Notes under the pieces: generated by a model | What the model was told of the DNA's origin: nothing | The model's input: the letters and a program-made list of their open reading frames with translations, nothing else | Databases searched by the model: none | From: Yamagishiella unicocca | Lineage: Eukaryota; Chlorophyta; Chlorophyceae; Chlamydomonadales; Volvocaceae | DNA: 64,000 nucleotides | NCBI GenBank assembly: GCA_003116995.1 | Contig: BDSL01000131.1 | Span: 124,001 to 188,000, forward strand | Direction: 5' to 3' | Shown here: piece by piece, positions 42,618-53,448 of the stretch | Layout of the letters: every line of letters begins with the position of its first letter | Numbering within the stretch: the stretch's first letter is position 1 | Program-made: the position numbers and the translations under genes

Positions 42618-45600
42618 TTACCCATACGGCTGCTGCGGAGGGTACGCTGCGTACTGAGGTTGCTGCTGCGGAGGGTACGCTGCGTACTGAGGTTGCTGCT
42701 GCGGGTATTGTTGTGGGTAGTTGTTCGCCGCAGGAGCGCCAGCGTAGCCGTTATCGGGTTGGTATGGCGCTGCGCCAGGCGGCGGATACGCCGTCGGCGG
42801 TATAACTGCTCTTTCGGGCTGCGGCGCCACTGCTCTGCGCTTGCGCACGATACAGCAAACAATCAGGGTGACCACCAAAATCAGCAAGAGGGCGGCGACT
42901 ACAGCAATGATGATTACTATTATAAGCCGGAGGGTCTTATTTTTTTTCTCCTCTGGTGGGGGCGGGAATGGCGGCGGCGGTGGCGAAGCTGGGCAGATCG
43001 GGGAGACGGGCGTCCCGGGCGGGCACACTGCACCGGTGTGACGGAGGGGGCAAGCGGGGGGGGGGGGGGCGGCACGGCCTCAGTTAATAAGGTAAGCATG
43101 ACCAACAGGCGTGCAGTGGCCAATCGGACAGGTGTGCAGTGGCCAGTGGGGCAGGTGTGCAGTGGTCAATCTGACAGGCGTGCATTAGCCAATCCGACAG
43201 GTGTGCAATGACCCATCCGACAGGGCAAGGGATGGACTGGAATATGTTGGTTCATCGATCATTCACGTCATCGGCTAACAGCAAATAAGACCGTGCTGGC
43301 CGAGGCGAAGGGGCACGCGACACCAGTCCTAAAGCCCTAAATCTCCTCATCGGGGAGGGTTCCCTATTCCCATGATCACGGACTCACATAGAGACGCCTG
43401 TAAGACGTCAGTCCTGTTTAATGAAGAGGAGGTAACGTCACCCCATGTGGATTCGTAACTGGGGCTGACTGTGGTCACGAATGAGCCCACGGCGTTGGAG
43501 ACGCTCAGGACCTGCGGTAGTCGCATTATCGCAGTCGGGTGGGTACAGATTACAAATCTTACGAAATGGAGCCAAACAAGGCGGGAAATGGGAAAGTGCA
43601 GCCCAAGCTGTAAATGGAAATGGAAAAGTACAGTCCAAGCGAAGAGGAAGGGCGGAAGCATGGCAGAGAATGTGCACAAGGAGCGATCCAGAGGTGGTCC
43701 GGCGGCTGCATACTAAATAACGATGGGCACGTGCGCGATGAAACCCCAACACGTACTATGCACGCACGTGTTGCTTATCGGTAATCCACGAAAATTCCTC
43801 AAGACACACCTAACCAACAAGACGATGGTCCGGTGCGGGTCGCACTCATGTTATTTGAAGACAACAAAAAGGGAGGGAGATGATGTCCGTGTGGACCTCA
43901 CCCGTTACTACCAAAGTTCTCCCCCACAGCCCAGACCACAGATGCCGCAAGGAGACAGCAACATTTTCCTCGCGCGTCCGCCTTGCACAGCTCCGTTCGC
44001 AGGCACACCTGGTCAGCGGTAGCGCCACTCGGGAACTGAACCGCATAGTCAACGATAATGGAGCCACATCTCAGGCCAGTAATCTTGATGTAGCTGGCGG
44101 AAACCTGTGGATGCGGAGAGCGAGGAGGCGTTGCATAATGTGTCAAAATATGCTCACTCCTCCGTCCGTACTGAACACTGCAGTGTTGCTGACAATGGCT
44201 GCGCGTGGCGGACGGCGGCTGAAAGCGCGCCAGTGGCCTCGACTCACGAAATCGCAAACGATATGCCTAATGATGACCCGCTGCCTCCCTTGAGCAACCA
44301 ACGCCCCAAGAACGAAACGGCATCAGCTTCCTCGACCGTCTTAGCCGAACCACAACACACGCACACAACTGACACATGCAGTGTCGACCCACCGAGAGGG
44401 CTGATGCAAGCGCACGGGTGGTGTCGTATCGCAGGGCCGTCTCGTTGGCCGCGAGCAAAGCGCAGTTAGCGTTGATGGTAAAGGTGGCCAGAACTTCAGC
44501 GACGGTGCCTGCACACGCGACAAGAAGGCCGTCCGTTCAGCAAAGCAAACAGATTAGGAGGTGCGACAGCAGTAAAGTGATAGGCGGCCGCCACAATCAC
44601 TTCTCCGGATGATTCATGCTTCCGAATGTAGTAAAACGATCGGAAGGAGAACAGAGTAGTAATGGTGATCAGGATGATCACAGCAGTCATATTCAGCATG
44701 TCCTTCCGTTGGCCCTTAGGGCCCCTCCGTCGTTACGCCTCGTCGTTGGCTTCCCTTAAGATTGGGTCCACAAGAGGCGGTGCAAACCAGAGGCCGTACA
44801 TTCGCCCAACGACTCTGCAGCGTGCGTATTCCAGATGACGCAACATGGATGCATACCAGCCCGTCAAACTATGATGCCGGTATGCTGGAGTCACCTACCA
44901 AGAGCTGGCGGGGATGAGGCTGGGGGCGGCCGTGGGCGCAAGTCCGGGGGCGGCGCCGGGGGCGCCGGTGGTGTTCGGGTTGTGGAAAAGAACACCTGGC
45001 CTGCGCACATGCAAATAGAGGAGGGCGCTTCGAGGAAAAATCGTGCTTGGGTACCCCGTACGGCTCTCGTATAGTAGGCAACGTTTCGCCGATTACTGGT
45101 ATCATCAACCCGGGCGCTGTTGTGCTCGGCAGTCGGCGGGTGCCCTAGCCCTCCTGCCGCGTGGACCGCTCTGGACGCCCCGCGACAACCGCAACAGCAT
45201 GCTAGCTACCAAAATCTTTGGTGCTGGCTGGGCGTTCACACAAACTGAGGATGTCAGTCACCACACGCTTGGTGACAGCAGGGCTTTAGCACCACCCAGG
45301 CCAGGTGGACCTCAAGAATGTTCCCGCCTTACCGCCGCAGTAGGTGGCGTTGAGCTTCGTGTCGCAGTACTGATAGGCGTTGGTATTGTTGAAAGACACG
45401 CACGAGGAGCTGACTTGGCACCTGCAAACGGCGACATTAGGTTCCGGCGGGTCCGGTTGCCAACGGCGTTCCGTGAGCCTCAACGATGCGGTAGTGCCCC
45501 CAGAGCTGCTAAGGCAAATATCCCAATAAAGCTCCCTCTCTTCCTCATCGCTCCCCCCTCTAGGGCAAACATCTAAGAGGAACAGGTATCCTTGGAATCG

Positions 45601-48600
45601 CACTCCGATGCGACCAATACTAACCGGTACCGATAAGCAACACGCAGAGCAAACATATGCATGAGGTTCAGAACGCTACAAATTGCAGGCTGGCCGCCGT
45701 ACGATGCTCACCAGAGTTGTGGATCTCCGTCCGGTGACGCGCAGTAGCTAGAATATGTGCTGCCAAACGCCCAAGTACTCCGGCACTCGCACCCAGCAAG
45801 AGTTTTCTGCAAGGAAGCAGGCATCCCGCGGGATCCAGCCAACACACCGATTAATTCACGACTGGTTGCGACTGTCAGGGTGCACGGCGCTCCTGCCATG
45901 GCGGATCTTCATCGTTAAGCTCAAAGAGACCTTGCGAACCGTCATCACGGGGCCACGCGGCATGGACAGGGGATAAAAGTCCGCACGTGTTTCACCCACC
46001 TTGCAGGCAGAGGGAACAGCCCGCGGTGGGGGCGGCGGTGGCAGTGGTGGCGGCGACGGCGGGCGCGGCGGCGGTGGTGGCGGCGTATTCGTGCCCGGGG
46101 CCAGAGACCGCTTACATTGGCGCGCAGTGCCTGTCAACACATGAGACAGGGAGTGACGGCATAGCCTCTGCATACGCGCCCTCTTTTTGCCCCGCATGGG
46201 CCCGTTTTTAAGCAGCGCCCAAGGAGCTGCTGAACCCTCACCTGTGCAAGCCAAAATGCACTGCACCACGCCCGTTGCGCAGTCTGCACATGAAGCAGGA
46301 GTCTCCACCTCGCACCTGCAGGCAAGACGCGGGGTTGTGGTGCACTCAAAGAGGGAAGCAAGACAAAAGACGTACAGCAATGAAGTAAAGCTGATGTATT
46401 GGTAGCTGCTCCCAATGACGCATCTCATCTACCGTATCCCGCAATGGCAAGTCCAGCAGTCTCGTCGCCCCATGAGTGGCCTCCACTTACGTCAAGGAGT
46501 TGGTTAGGCCTGTACGATCACAGTACGAGTACGTGGCGCCGTTGGACGTCCACGAGCTCTTGCAGGCGCAATTGCTCTTCGCTGTGGCCTGGAAAGGCAC
46601 ACCCGACGAGGAGGAGGAATGTGAAACTTTGGGTGGCACGAATGTAGGGTGCCCCGACGGAGCTTGTAAGCTTGCGCATACCCTCGACGGATGCAGCTAT
46701 CGCGGAGCCATGTACGACGGGTGGGTGTTACGGCATGGGCCCAAGGTGACGGATGCGCACTCACTCGACAAGTGTTGTTGTAGATCTCGGGTGGCGGCGA
46801 CGTCTCCGGAGGCGGCGGAGCAGCGTTGTCGGCATAGTACTGCCCCCACGCGTACATCACGGGGTTGAGCTCCGCCGTCATGAAGTGCGCGCGCTGGGCC
46901 TGGCCCGGAGAGAAGTGTCCCAGAGCGGCGAAACACACGGGTGTGTTGTACGTCATGTAATTCCCCAGCTCGTCGTACCCGGGCATCGTGGGACAGGAGT
47001 CCGCCCAGGCGTTCATGTCCGTCTCCGGAGTTCCCAGAGTAGTGCTCCAGCGCTGATAAGCCGCGCTCCAATCCCCGCCGTACTGCCCCCAAAAGAGCTC
47101 CATGCAGTATGATTGAGCCGTGGTGAAGAAGCTGCTGCCGCTGATGGGTCCTGTTGGCAGCAAAACAAACGTGTCGTATTGGCGTTTGGGTGACTGACAG
47201 ATGTCATTTCAAGAATGCAGGCTTCCTGCTGCACACACTGCAGGCTCCCTGCTGCACACACTGCAGGCCTCCTGCTGCACAGGAAGCATCATGGCCCGCA
47301 CCAACACCACACTTACCCAGCGAGGTCGGTGTGTCAATGACGTAGTCACCATCGATGCAGCCTTTGACTTCCGCCGCGAAATCGGATGGATGATGCAGTC
47401 CGAAGTGGTGGTAGATCTCGTGTAGCAGGGTGTTTGGTCCGTCGTCGTACAGGTTTCGGGAGTTCGAGCCATCCACTGACAGGCTATCCCAAGTCATGAA
47501 CACGTGGCCATTCTCGGGGTACAGGTCCGACCTGTTGAGGTTCGGGACCATTCTTCATTAAGCGCGGCCTCTTTTATTACCGGTATACCTGCCATCATAG
47601 CAGGACTAACATGCGGAGAGTCATTGTGACTGTTGGAGGGTTCCTGGTTCAGTCTAGCTGTCAGAGCGTCTACGAATCAAAGCGCCCGTGCCGTACATAC
47701 CCGGGGACGTATGCGTAGCCCAGCGGCACGCCAGATGTTGAGTCACTGGACACAAAAACGTTGATGCTTCGAGGCCAGTCCGACACAGCCCTGTTAGGAC
47801 ACAATACGTACAGGGCACGCGCGAGGGAATCCAGACGTTAATACGCACACAGGGCAATGGCAGGCGCTCGGTCATCGGGGGCGTCCGGTCGTAGCTATCC
47901 TCCCTGCCTTCGCCACAGCCAACTTACTTCGACATGTACGCTTCATCCGAGAAGCACACTCCTCCCGTACAATTTTGAGCTGGTATCCGAAGCCAGGAGG
48001 TCCGGCTGCTCAAAAGCAAGTACGGGTACGTAGTGGCGTTGTTACGAACCTCCTGCAGCGCGACAAGCGACATCGTCTAATCAGTTGTTACCTTGGCCTT
48101 AGTTGGGCACCTGACAACTTAACTACATGCATCCCAGGGCGATCAATAGGGCGATCAATGGAACCTGGAGTATCCCCTCATTGCATCGGACATGCATACA
48201 TATGCATCCGAAAAATTGAACGACGCGCGGCGCATTCACGGTGATGGAGGGCCTGTGGAAAGTGGCCGCATTGGCCTCGCTCTGCCGTTTCGTTGCACCC
48301 GAAACCCCCCAAAACAACTGAACAACCGGTATGCTCCGTCGCCAAAAGTCGTTATTATTCTGTGCCGCACCTTAATAAAAAACTGCATGCTTGTTGGCTT
48401 GGCCATGATGTTGGTAACTCGAACCAGGCGCTGGACGTAAGCTAACGACTTGCCATAGTTCGTAGGCCCCGTGCTGCTTCCGTCCTGGTAAAGCATAATA
48501 TGGAACACCAGCGGAATCATCAGCTGCGGCATGTTGGCTGGAGACAGAACCACGAAGTTGGATGGCGGCATCGAATATTGGAAGTTTGACGGCAGGGTCA

Positions 48601-50676
48601 GCGCGCTCCGCCGTCGCACTGCCTCAGAATGAGGGTCACCAGCGGCCGTGGAGAGACCGTTCCGGCGTTCCAGCATGGACCGCCGACGGTCATCGTCGCG
48701 GGTCTCTCCATCCTTATAGCGAGACTCGTGCAGGTGGCTCGCGAGCTTCTGGAGCACGGCCAGATCGGCGTGCAGGTCTGTCAGCGCGGCGGCGATGCCG
48801 GGGATCAGGGCAGCGAAGTCCAAGCCACTCAGGCCGCAGCTGTCCCGCAACGCGGCAGCAGTCTCGCCAAGTTTGTTGTCATCCAGTAGTGCGTCGTACA
48901 CCGCGGCAGCGAACTCGAGGTTGGGATAGATTTCCCGGTCGGGCCAGAGCGCTGTTGCGAATGGCTGGCCCTCAATATCCTGCTGCCTCAGCGCGATGTT
49001 ATCGCGCGCCCACTCAAAGGTGGCACCCAGGGCCTTATACAGGTCGTAGTGGCAGGCCTACGGTGCGCCACAGGAAAATTTATAAGTAGTAGGTCAGCGT
49101 CGCAAATGAATGAGGACGAATAAGGCGTGTCAGTTCCGTGGTGCAATGGTCCTGAGGGCCAGAGTTAATGACTTACCTCGAGGGCCTCTGATCCGTACAA
49201 GCTCTGTGAAAGGCCGTACAACCTCTCAGCCAGTGATGAGCTGCACGTCCCGGGCTGTGATACGTATAACTTCAAAAGCGTGGGCGTCAGGTACGGCAGT
49301 AGCGCATTTGATGATCCTGCAAGCAGAAAGAGGGCCATATGTAGGCAAACATGTCCCAAATGCGCAAGGAACGTCCGTGATGGAGCAATGACGATCCACA
49401 ACAGTGTTGGCTGCAAGCCGTCGCCAGCGTTGTGGCGATGTGGTTTAGGCCGCAGCATCGCAGCTACGCCTGCATGCCTGCCGTTAAACAGTCTGCTGTC
49501 GCCCTGCAACGGAAATGTAGACGCTACGCCGTACACTCCTACTGGTTTCCCAAATTGTTGTCGCAAACCCGTACGACCACAGGGTTTACAAGGTCCACCG
49601 TCTTTGGCACTACAAACCTAAATTTCTGTAAGACCGTGTGCACCATGCACCTGTGCTTTGCCCCAGCCCAGGCAACAGTGCCAAGGGCAAGATTACCATG
49701 TGCATGTCGCTATGTTCACTCCACTGCTGACGTCAACTGCGCGAAATATTTCATGGCCCCTCACCATCTCTCGTACAGCAGGCAGCAAGCAAGGTTTGCC
49801 ACAGGCCGGCAGTAAGCAATATGTCGGAGAGCAGCTGCCAAACGGCATAACGGCATTTGCGAACATCCTGGCACCTTAAAGATAGGCCAACCCGGTTTCA
49901 TCAGGTTGAGCCCAAGCATCGACGCCAAAGGACCCACCCGGACGATGCTATACATTTGCTGCTGTGCTGCTAACTTTAACTTGCTATCATCTGAGGTGTT
50001 GGAAAAACGGTGTGGGTTTGTTTTCACGCTCTTACCAAGCCTCTAGTCATCGCATATCTCACTGTATACTGTTGTTGAATGCCCGACTTACATATGAAAC
50101 CAAACCAAAGGAATCAGAGAGGGGAATCTGCTCCCAATTGCAACCTCCCCCGTCCACGCACCCTCTGCCTCTGATAGAGGCGTCGCCGCTGCAAAAAGCA
50201 GGTAGGCGATAGCCGCGACGCTTGCGCCTTGGTCGTACAGCTGCTGCACGTCCTGGCTACCCGCGGTGTCGGGGTTCTTCAGCGCCAGAAAACGTTTTCG
50301 CGCGCCGGGAGCTGCAACCTTGCTGACGTCTAAGGAAGGGCGGTGACACGGCGGACAAGGGTAGCAAGTCAATACGGGTTTTGACTCAACCTTCGCTCCG
50401 TGTATGCTGCAGTTGCATTCCATATCGGAGCCCTATATATGCTCATTGTGCCCTCGGTGCCGTTTGGAAGATTAGCCCGTCGGTCATCGTGTGTCACCGC
50501 GCAAGCCGCGTGTCGAAATTTACCCTCCGCATACCTTCGGCATTTAAATCCTCGGCCTGCCGCAACTTGCGCGATAGATGCTGTCCGTTGGTTAACATGG
50601 CCGATGCAAGGAGGAGCCATGCGAGGCAGCTCAAGATTCCAGGACATTCTCGCCGCGTTGACCATATTGCAAGCAT
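42618..50676 (-). CDS. membrane-anchored M43 metalloprotease, copy A
   Basis: About 18 exons. The ATG at 50676 starts a signal peptide (CLAWLLLASAML, then a SRKLR motif). Pro-region exons follow near 50340-50140, 49320-49180 and 49057-48371 (ACHYDLYKALGATF, CGLSGLDFAALIPGI), and the catalytic domain lies in 48060-46770. The zinc motif HEIYHHFGLHH is at 47391-47423. GCIDGDYVIDTPTS and the Met-turn GNYMTYNTPVCFAALG fit MEROPS family M43 (pappalysin type), not M11 gametolysin. Then come Cys modules (CACKSSWTSNGATYSYCD; CECRSTWAFGSTYSSYC; CRCQVSSSCVSFNN), Pro-rich linkers, a SEA-like module (INANCALLAANE; YIKITGLRCGSIIVDYAV) and the last exon, 43028 to the stop at 42618. That exon has a single span (IIVIIIAVVAALLLILVVTL) and a cytoplasmic tail with PPQQQPQYAAY repeats. 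It is probably a cell-surface or matrix protease. The substrate is unknown. Confidence 0.8.
43108..43222. repeat. 23-bp minisatellite, last intron of protease A
   Basis: Five copies of a 23-bp unit (GGTGTGCAGTGGCCAATCCGACA and variants) stand head to tail over 115 bp. They lie in the intron just before the membrane-span exon. Confidence 0.9.
47213..47283. repeat. 24-bp tandem repeat in a protease A intron
   Basis: About two and a half copies of a GCTGCACACACTGCAGGCTCCCT-like unit lie between the exon carrying the zinc motif and the following catalytic exon. Confidence 0.7.
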
Positions 50677-53448
50677 GAGGAGCACCTATTCAAACTGAGC
50701 GCGAGCGAATCCGCCCGAGAATACGCGTATTGGCACCTTCAAGTGCCCTCCCAAGTCCCTTCGTTTGAGTCTTTAAGCAAGTGCCGTCAAACGCTATAGT
50801 TAAATGGTCACAACGATATATTTGATTTGCATTGTGCCAACGTTGGTTATAAGAGACACTAAAGCCTTGGAAACTATAGGCCTTTTTACAAGGTCGTCAC
50901 CTTGTCCCCAAACAAGACGCTGGTGGAAGGCAGTGACAGCCAGCAGATTGTAAGATGAAGGCGTACGTGTGAACTACCATTTTCGGCAAGTTTGGGGAGC
51001 ACATACCGAATGTCCGGTTCGTACGGTATACGATTATGTCATCAAAGAAACGCAGAACTGGTTAAGAGTCTGACAGTGATCTCATATACATAGAGCTTAC
51101 ACGGCCCGTGCGTCGTGTAGTGCCGAGCAACAAGTTGCTTCTGCGCCGCACCCAGCCCGTCAGCCGTGGTTCAGACACTCCGAGGGTCGTGTTTATCACA
51201 CAGCATTATATGATTTAGTTGTGTAAATGATTGTACCTCCCCCTAACCTGGTTATGACACTTCCGCTAACCTTGAGTTTCCACACAGTTGGACGCGGCAT
51301 ACAACCTAGAGTGTAGATAATTGTTTGTTTATGAATCAAAAGGTATTGATCGTAAACGGTGCCAAGCCTGTCTTCGTATCTATGGCGATTCGTTTTGCCA
51401 TGTTCGGCCCTCTATCCACTGTATGTCTGCCCTGAGCACTTAGGCAGCATGTGAGGCATCCCACGGCCAAACGAGTACATGAGCGCCTTTTATAACTCAA
51501 TCCGGATCGCTTTTACACATCAGCCTTCGTGTTTTAAGAAGTGTCCCAAACGAGGGGAAAATGCTAGTGTTGGCCGAATCGCGTCATTGATGGATGACGT
51601 CGGTGGCACGAGCATTTCACTCGTAGGCCGCTGGGAGGGGCGGAAAGTGGGAGGGGCTAGACAGGGCCTACGGGTTACGAGTAAGCAGGACCCCATTGCC
51701 AGCCAGTGCTGCCCGGTGGCGCGAGTAGCGTCATGGCGCACTGCCTGGGTATTTCAGTACCGTAGCGCTGTTCTGTTGTTAACGGACATAACCATTTCAC
51801 TACAGGTTCGTGGTCAAGGCTTCACTGCCGTAGGAATTCGGACGTTTGACGCCCTCCGGTTTCTTTCCTGACATGGCGAGTGCGGCAGGGAGGGCGCCCT
51901 CAAATGCCCCTGGTCGCCTGAAGACCCAGGCACGTGGGGAGTCGTGGGGTACGGTGGTGACGGCCGCCGCACCCCAAAAGTATCGCTGTATAGTCCGACG
52001 GTGAACAGCCGCATTCTGTGTACGAACCCGAAAGAACATTGAGCTGTTACGGCGGTAACGAACCTTACCGGCTTGTGGCTGCCCACGATGGATTTTCTGT
52101 CAGCTCGTGCCGCTCCCATGCTGCCCCGACTGGCAGCGCCTCAGTTCCCAGCCCCATACCTCATTCATCCAGTGTATACCGGTAACTGTATACCAGTATA
52201 ACCACAGCTTCCACCGCCTCAGGGCATCAGCGCAACCTTGTCATATCTGGTCAGAAACAGGCCACTTGCAGAAGCAATGAGAGTTGCAGCTCTCAACCTC
52301 TAGTCGGCGTGTTTTCCGTCATCTCTCGAGGGTGCAGCCGCAGGAGCCGCATCTCCAGCGAGCATGTTTGCAGGCAACATAACAGCACCTTATGAATCCC
52401 ACTACTGCGCACCGGGACCGCCAACTATCTCAATGCTGCGCTAATCTGGCAAAAACCAATTGACGTCAACCGCCTCGACCTGTATTACAAGCGTCTCGGT
52501 GGGCTTTCAAGCCCATACCGATTAGCTGTCCACAAGCCGTACACTAGATCGTGATCCAAATATAAACGATTTGTTATAAGGAAAAACCGGCTTTCGGGTT
52601 CCGCCTTGCAGCACCGCCACGCACCCTGCTATGTGCACGGTTCAGTTGTTACGAACGCACAAGACGAGGTTCCTGAAATAGAAACGAAGACGCCGTAGGT
52701 TCCTGTACATGCAGTCTGCGCGTTTGGACATCCTCCGCAAGGAGCCCAAGGGCTGTCACTTATTTCTTACGTGCACATTAAAATGTGACGCCAAAGAGGG
52801 ATGAGCCCCCCCACCCAACGGGTTTTCTCGCCACCCTACTCCCCGTACATCAAATAAATGCTACGACGCAAGCCTCACATTTCGGTGACGCCCGGATGTA
52901 CAACCCGCATTCAACCCCGCCCTCTTACGGCCCACCTGCGGCAATTTCGGCGCTTCGCGGGCCCCCCGTGAGGCGGCGCGGAGCACGTGGTCAGAGGACC
53001 CAGGCTCATCAAAATTATCACATCATGTACGGGCGTTGTTTACGAAAAGAATCAGCCAAGTCAGCCACACACAAAATCGGCACAGCATCGTTTGGCACGC
53101 GACATATGGTGTCCCACGTTCGCACAAGGCGGACACTAGGCGTTGCGTACCGACAGCTGATGCCTATGCCTGCAACTCCAGACGCCCCTCCCCTCCCACG
53201 CAAATATGCGCGCCTGTCTATCAGGGGCCACTCCTTCCGCGAGGAACTTGATCCCTCATGACTGCCCCCTTGCAGCCCCCCTCATGACAGCCCCCTTGCA
53301 GCTCGCCCTACCTCTCGCCCCAACTATCAACGGTCCTGCGCTGCTCAGCTACCACTGCACTGGCCCGTACGGCACCAGCGCGCTAGGGGGATAAGCGCGG
53401 GTAACGGCGGGTAGCGGGGCCTTGGCCGGTGCCCCGCCCGGACCCAGG
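50677..53448. other. intergenic region between the two protease genes
   Basis: These 2.8 kb are relatively A+T-rich, especially 50760-51470. They hold the promoter of copy A and the 3' UTR of copy B. Open frames such as 51479-51871 and 52785-53261 show no recognisable domain. A TATACCGGTAACTGTATACCAGTATA near-palindromic stretch lies near 52175-52200. Confidence 0.4.

Noticed and set aside
46770..48060. Gametolysin (M11) assignment
   Set aside because: The D..VIDTPTS segment after the zinc motif and the GNYMTYNT..CF..LG....QA.R arrangement fit M43, not M11.
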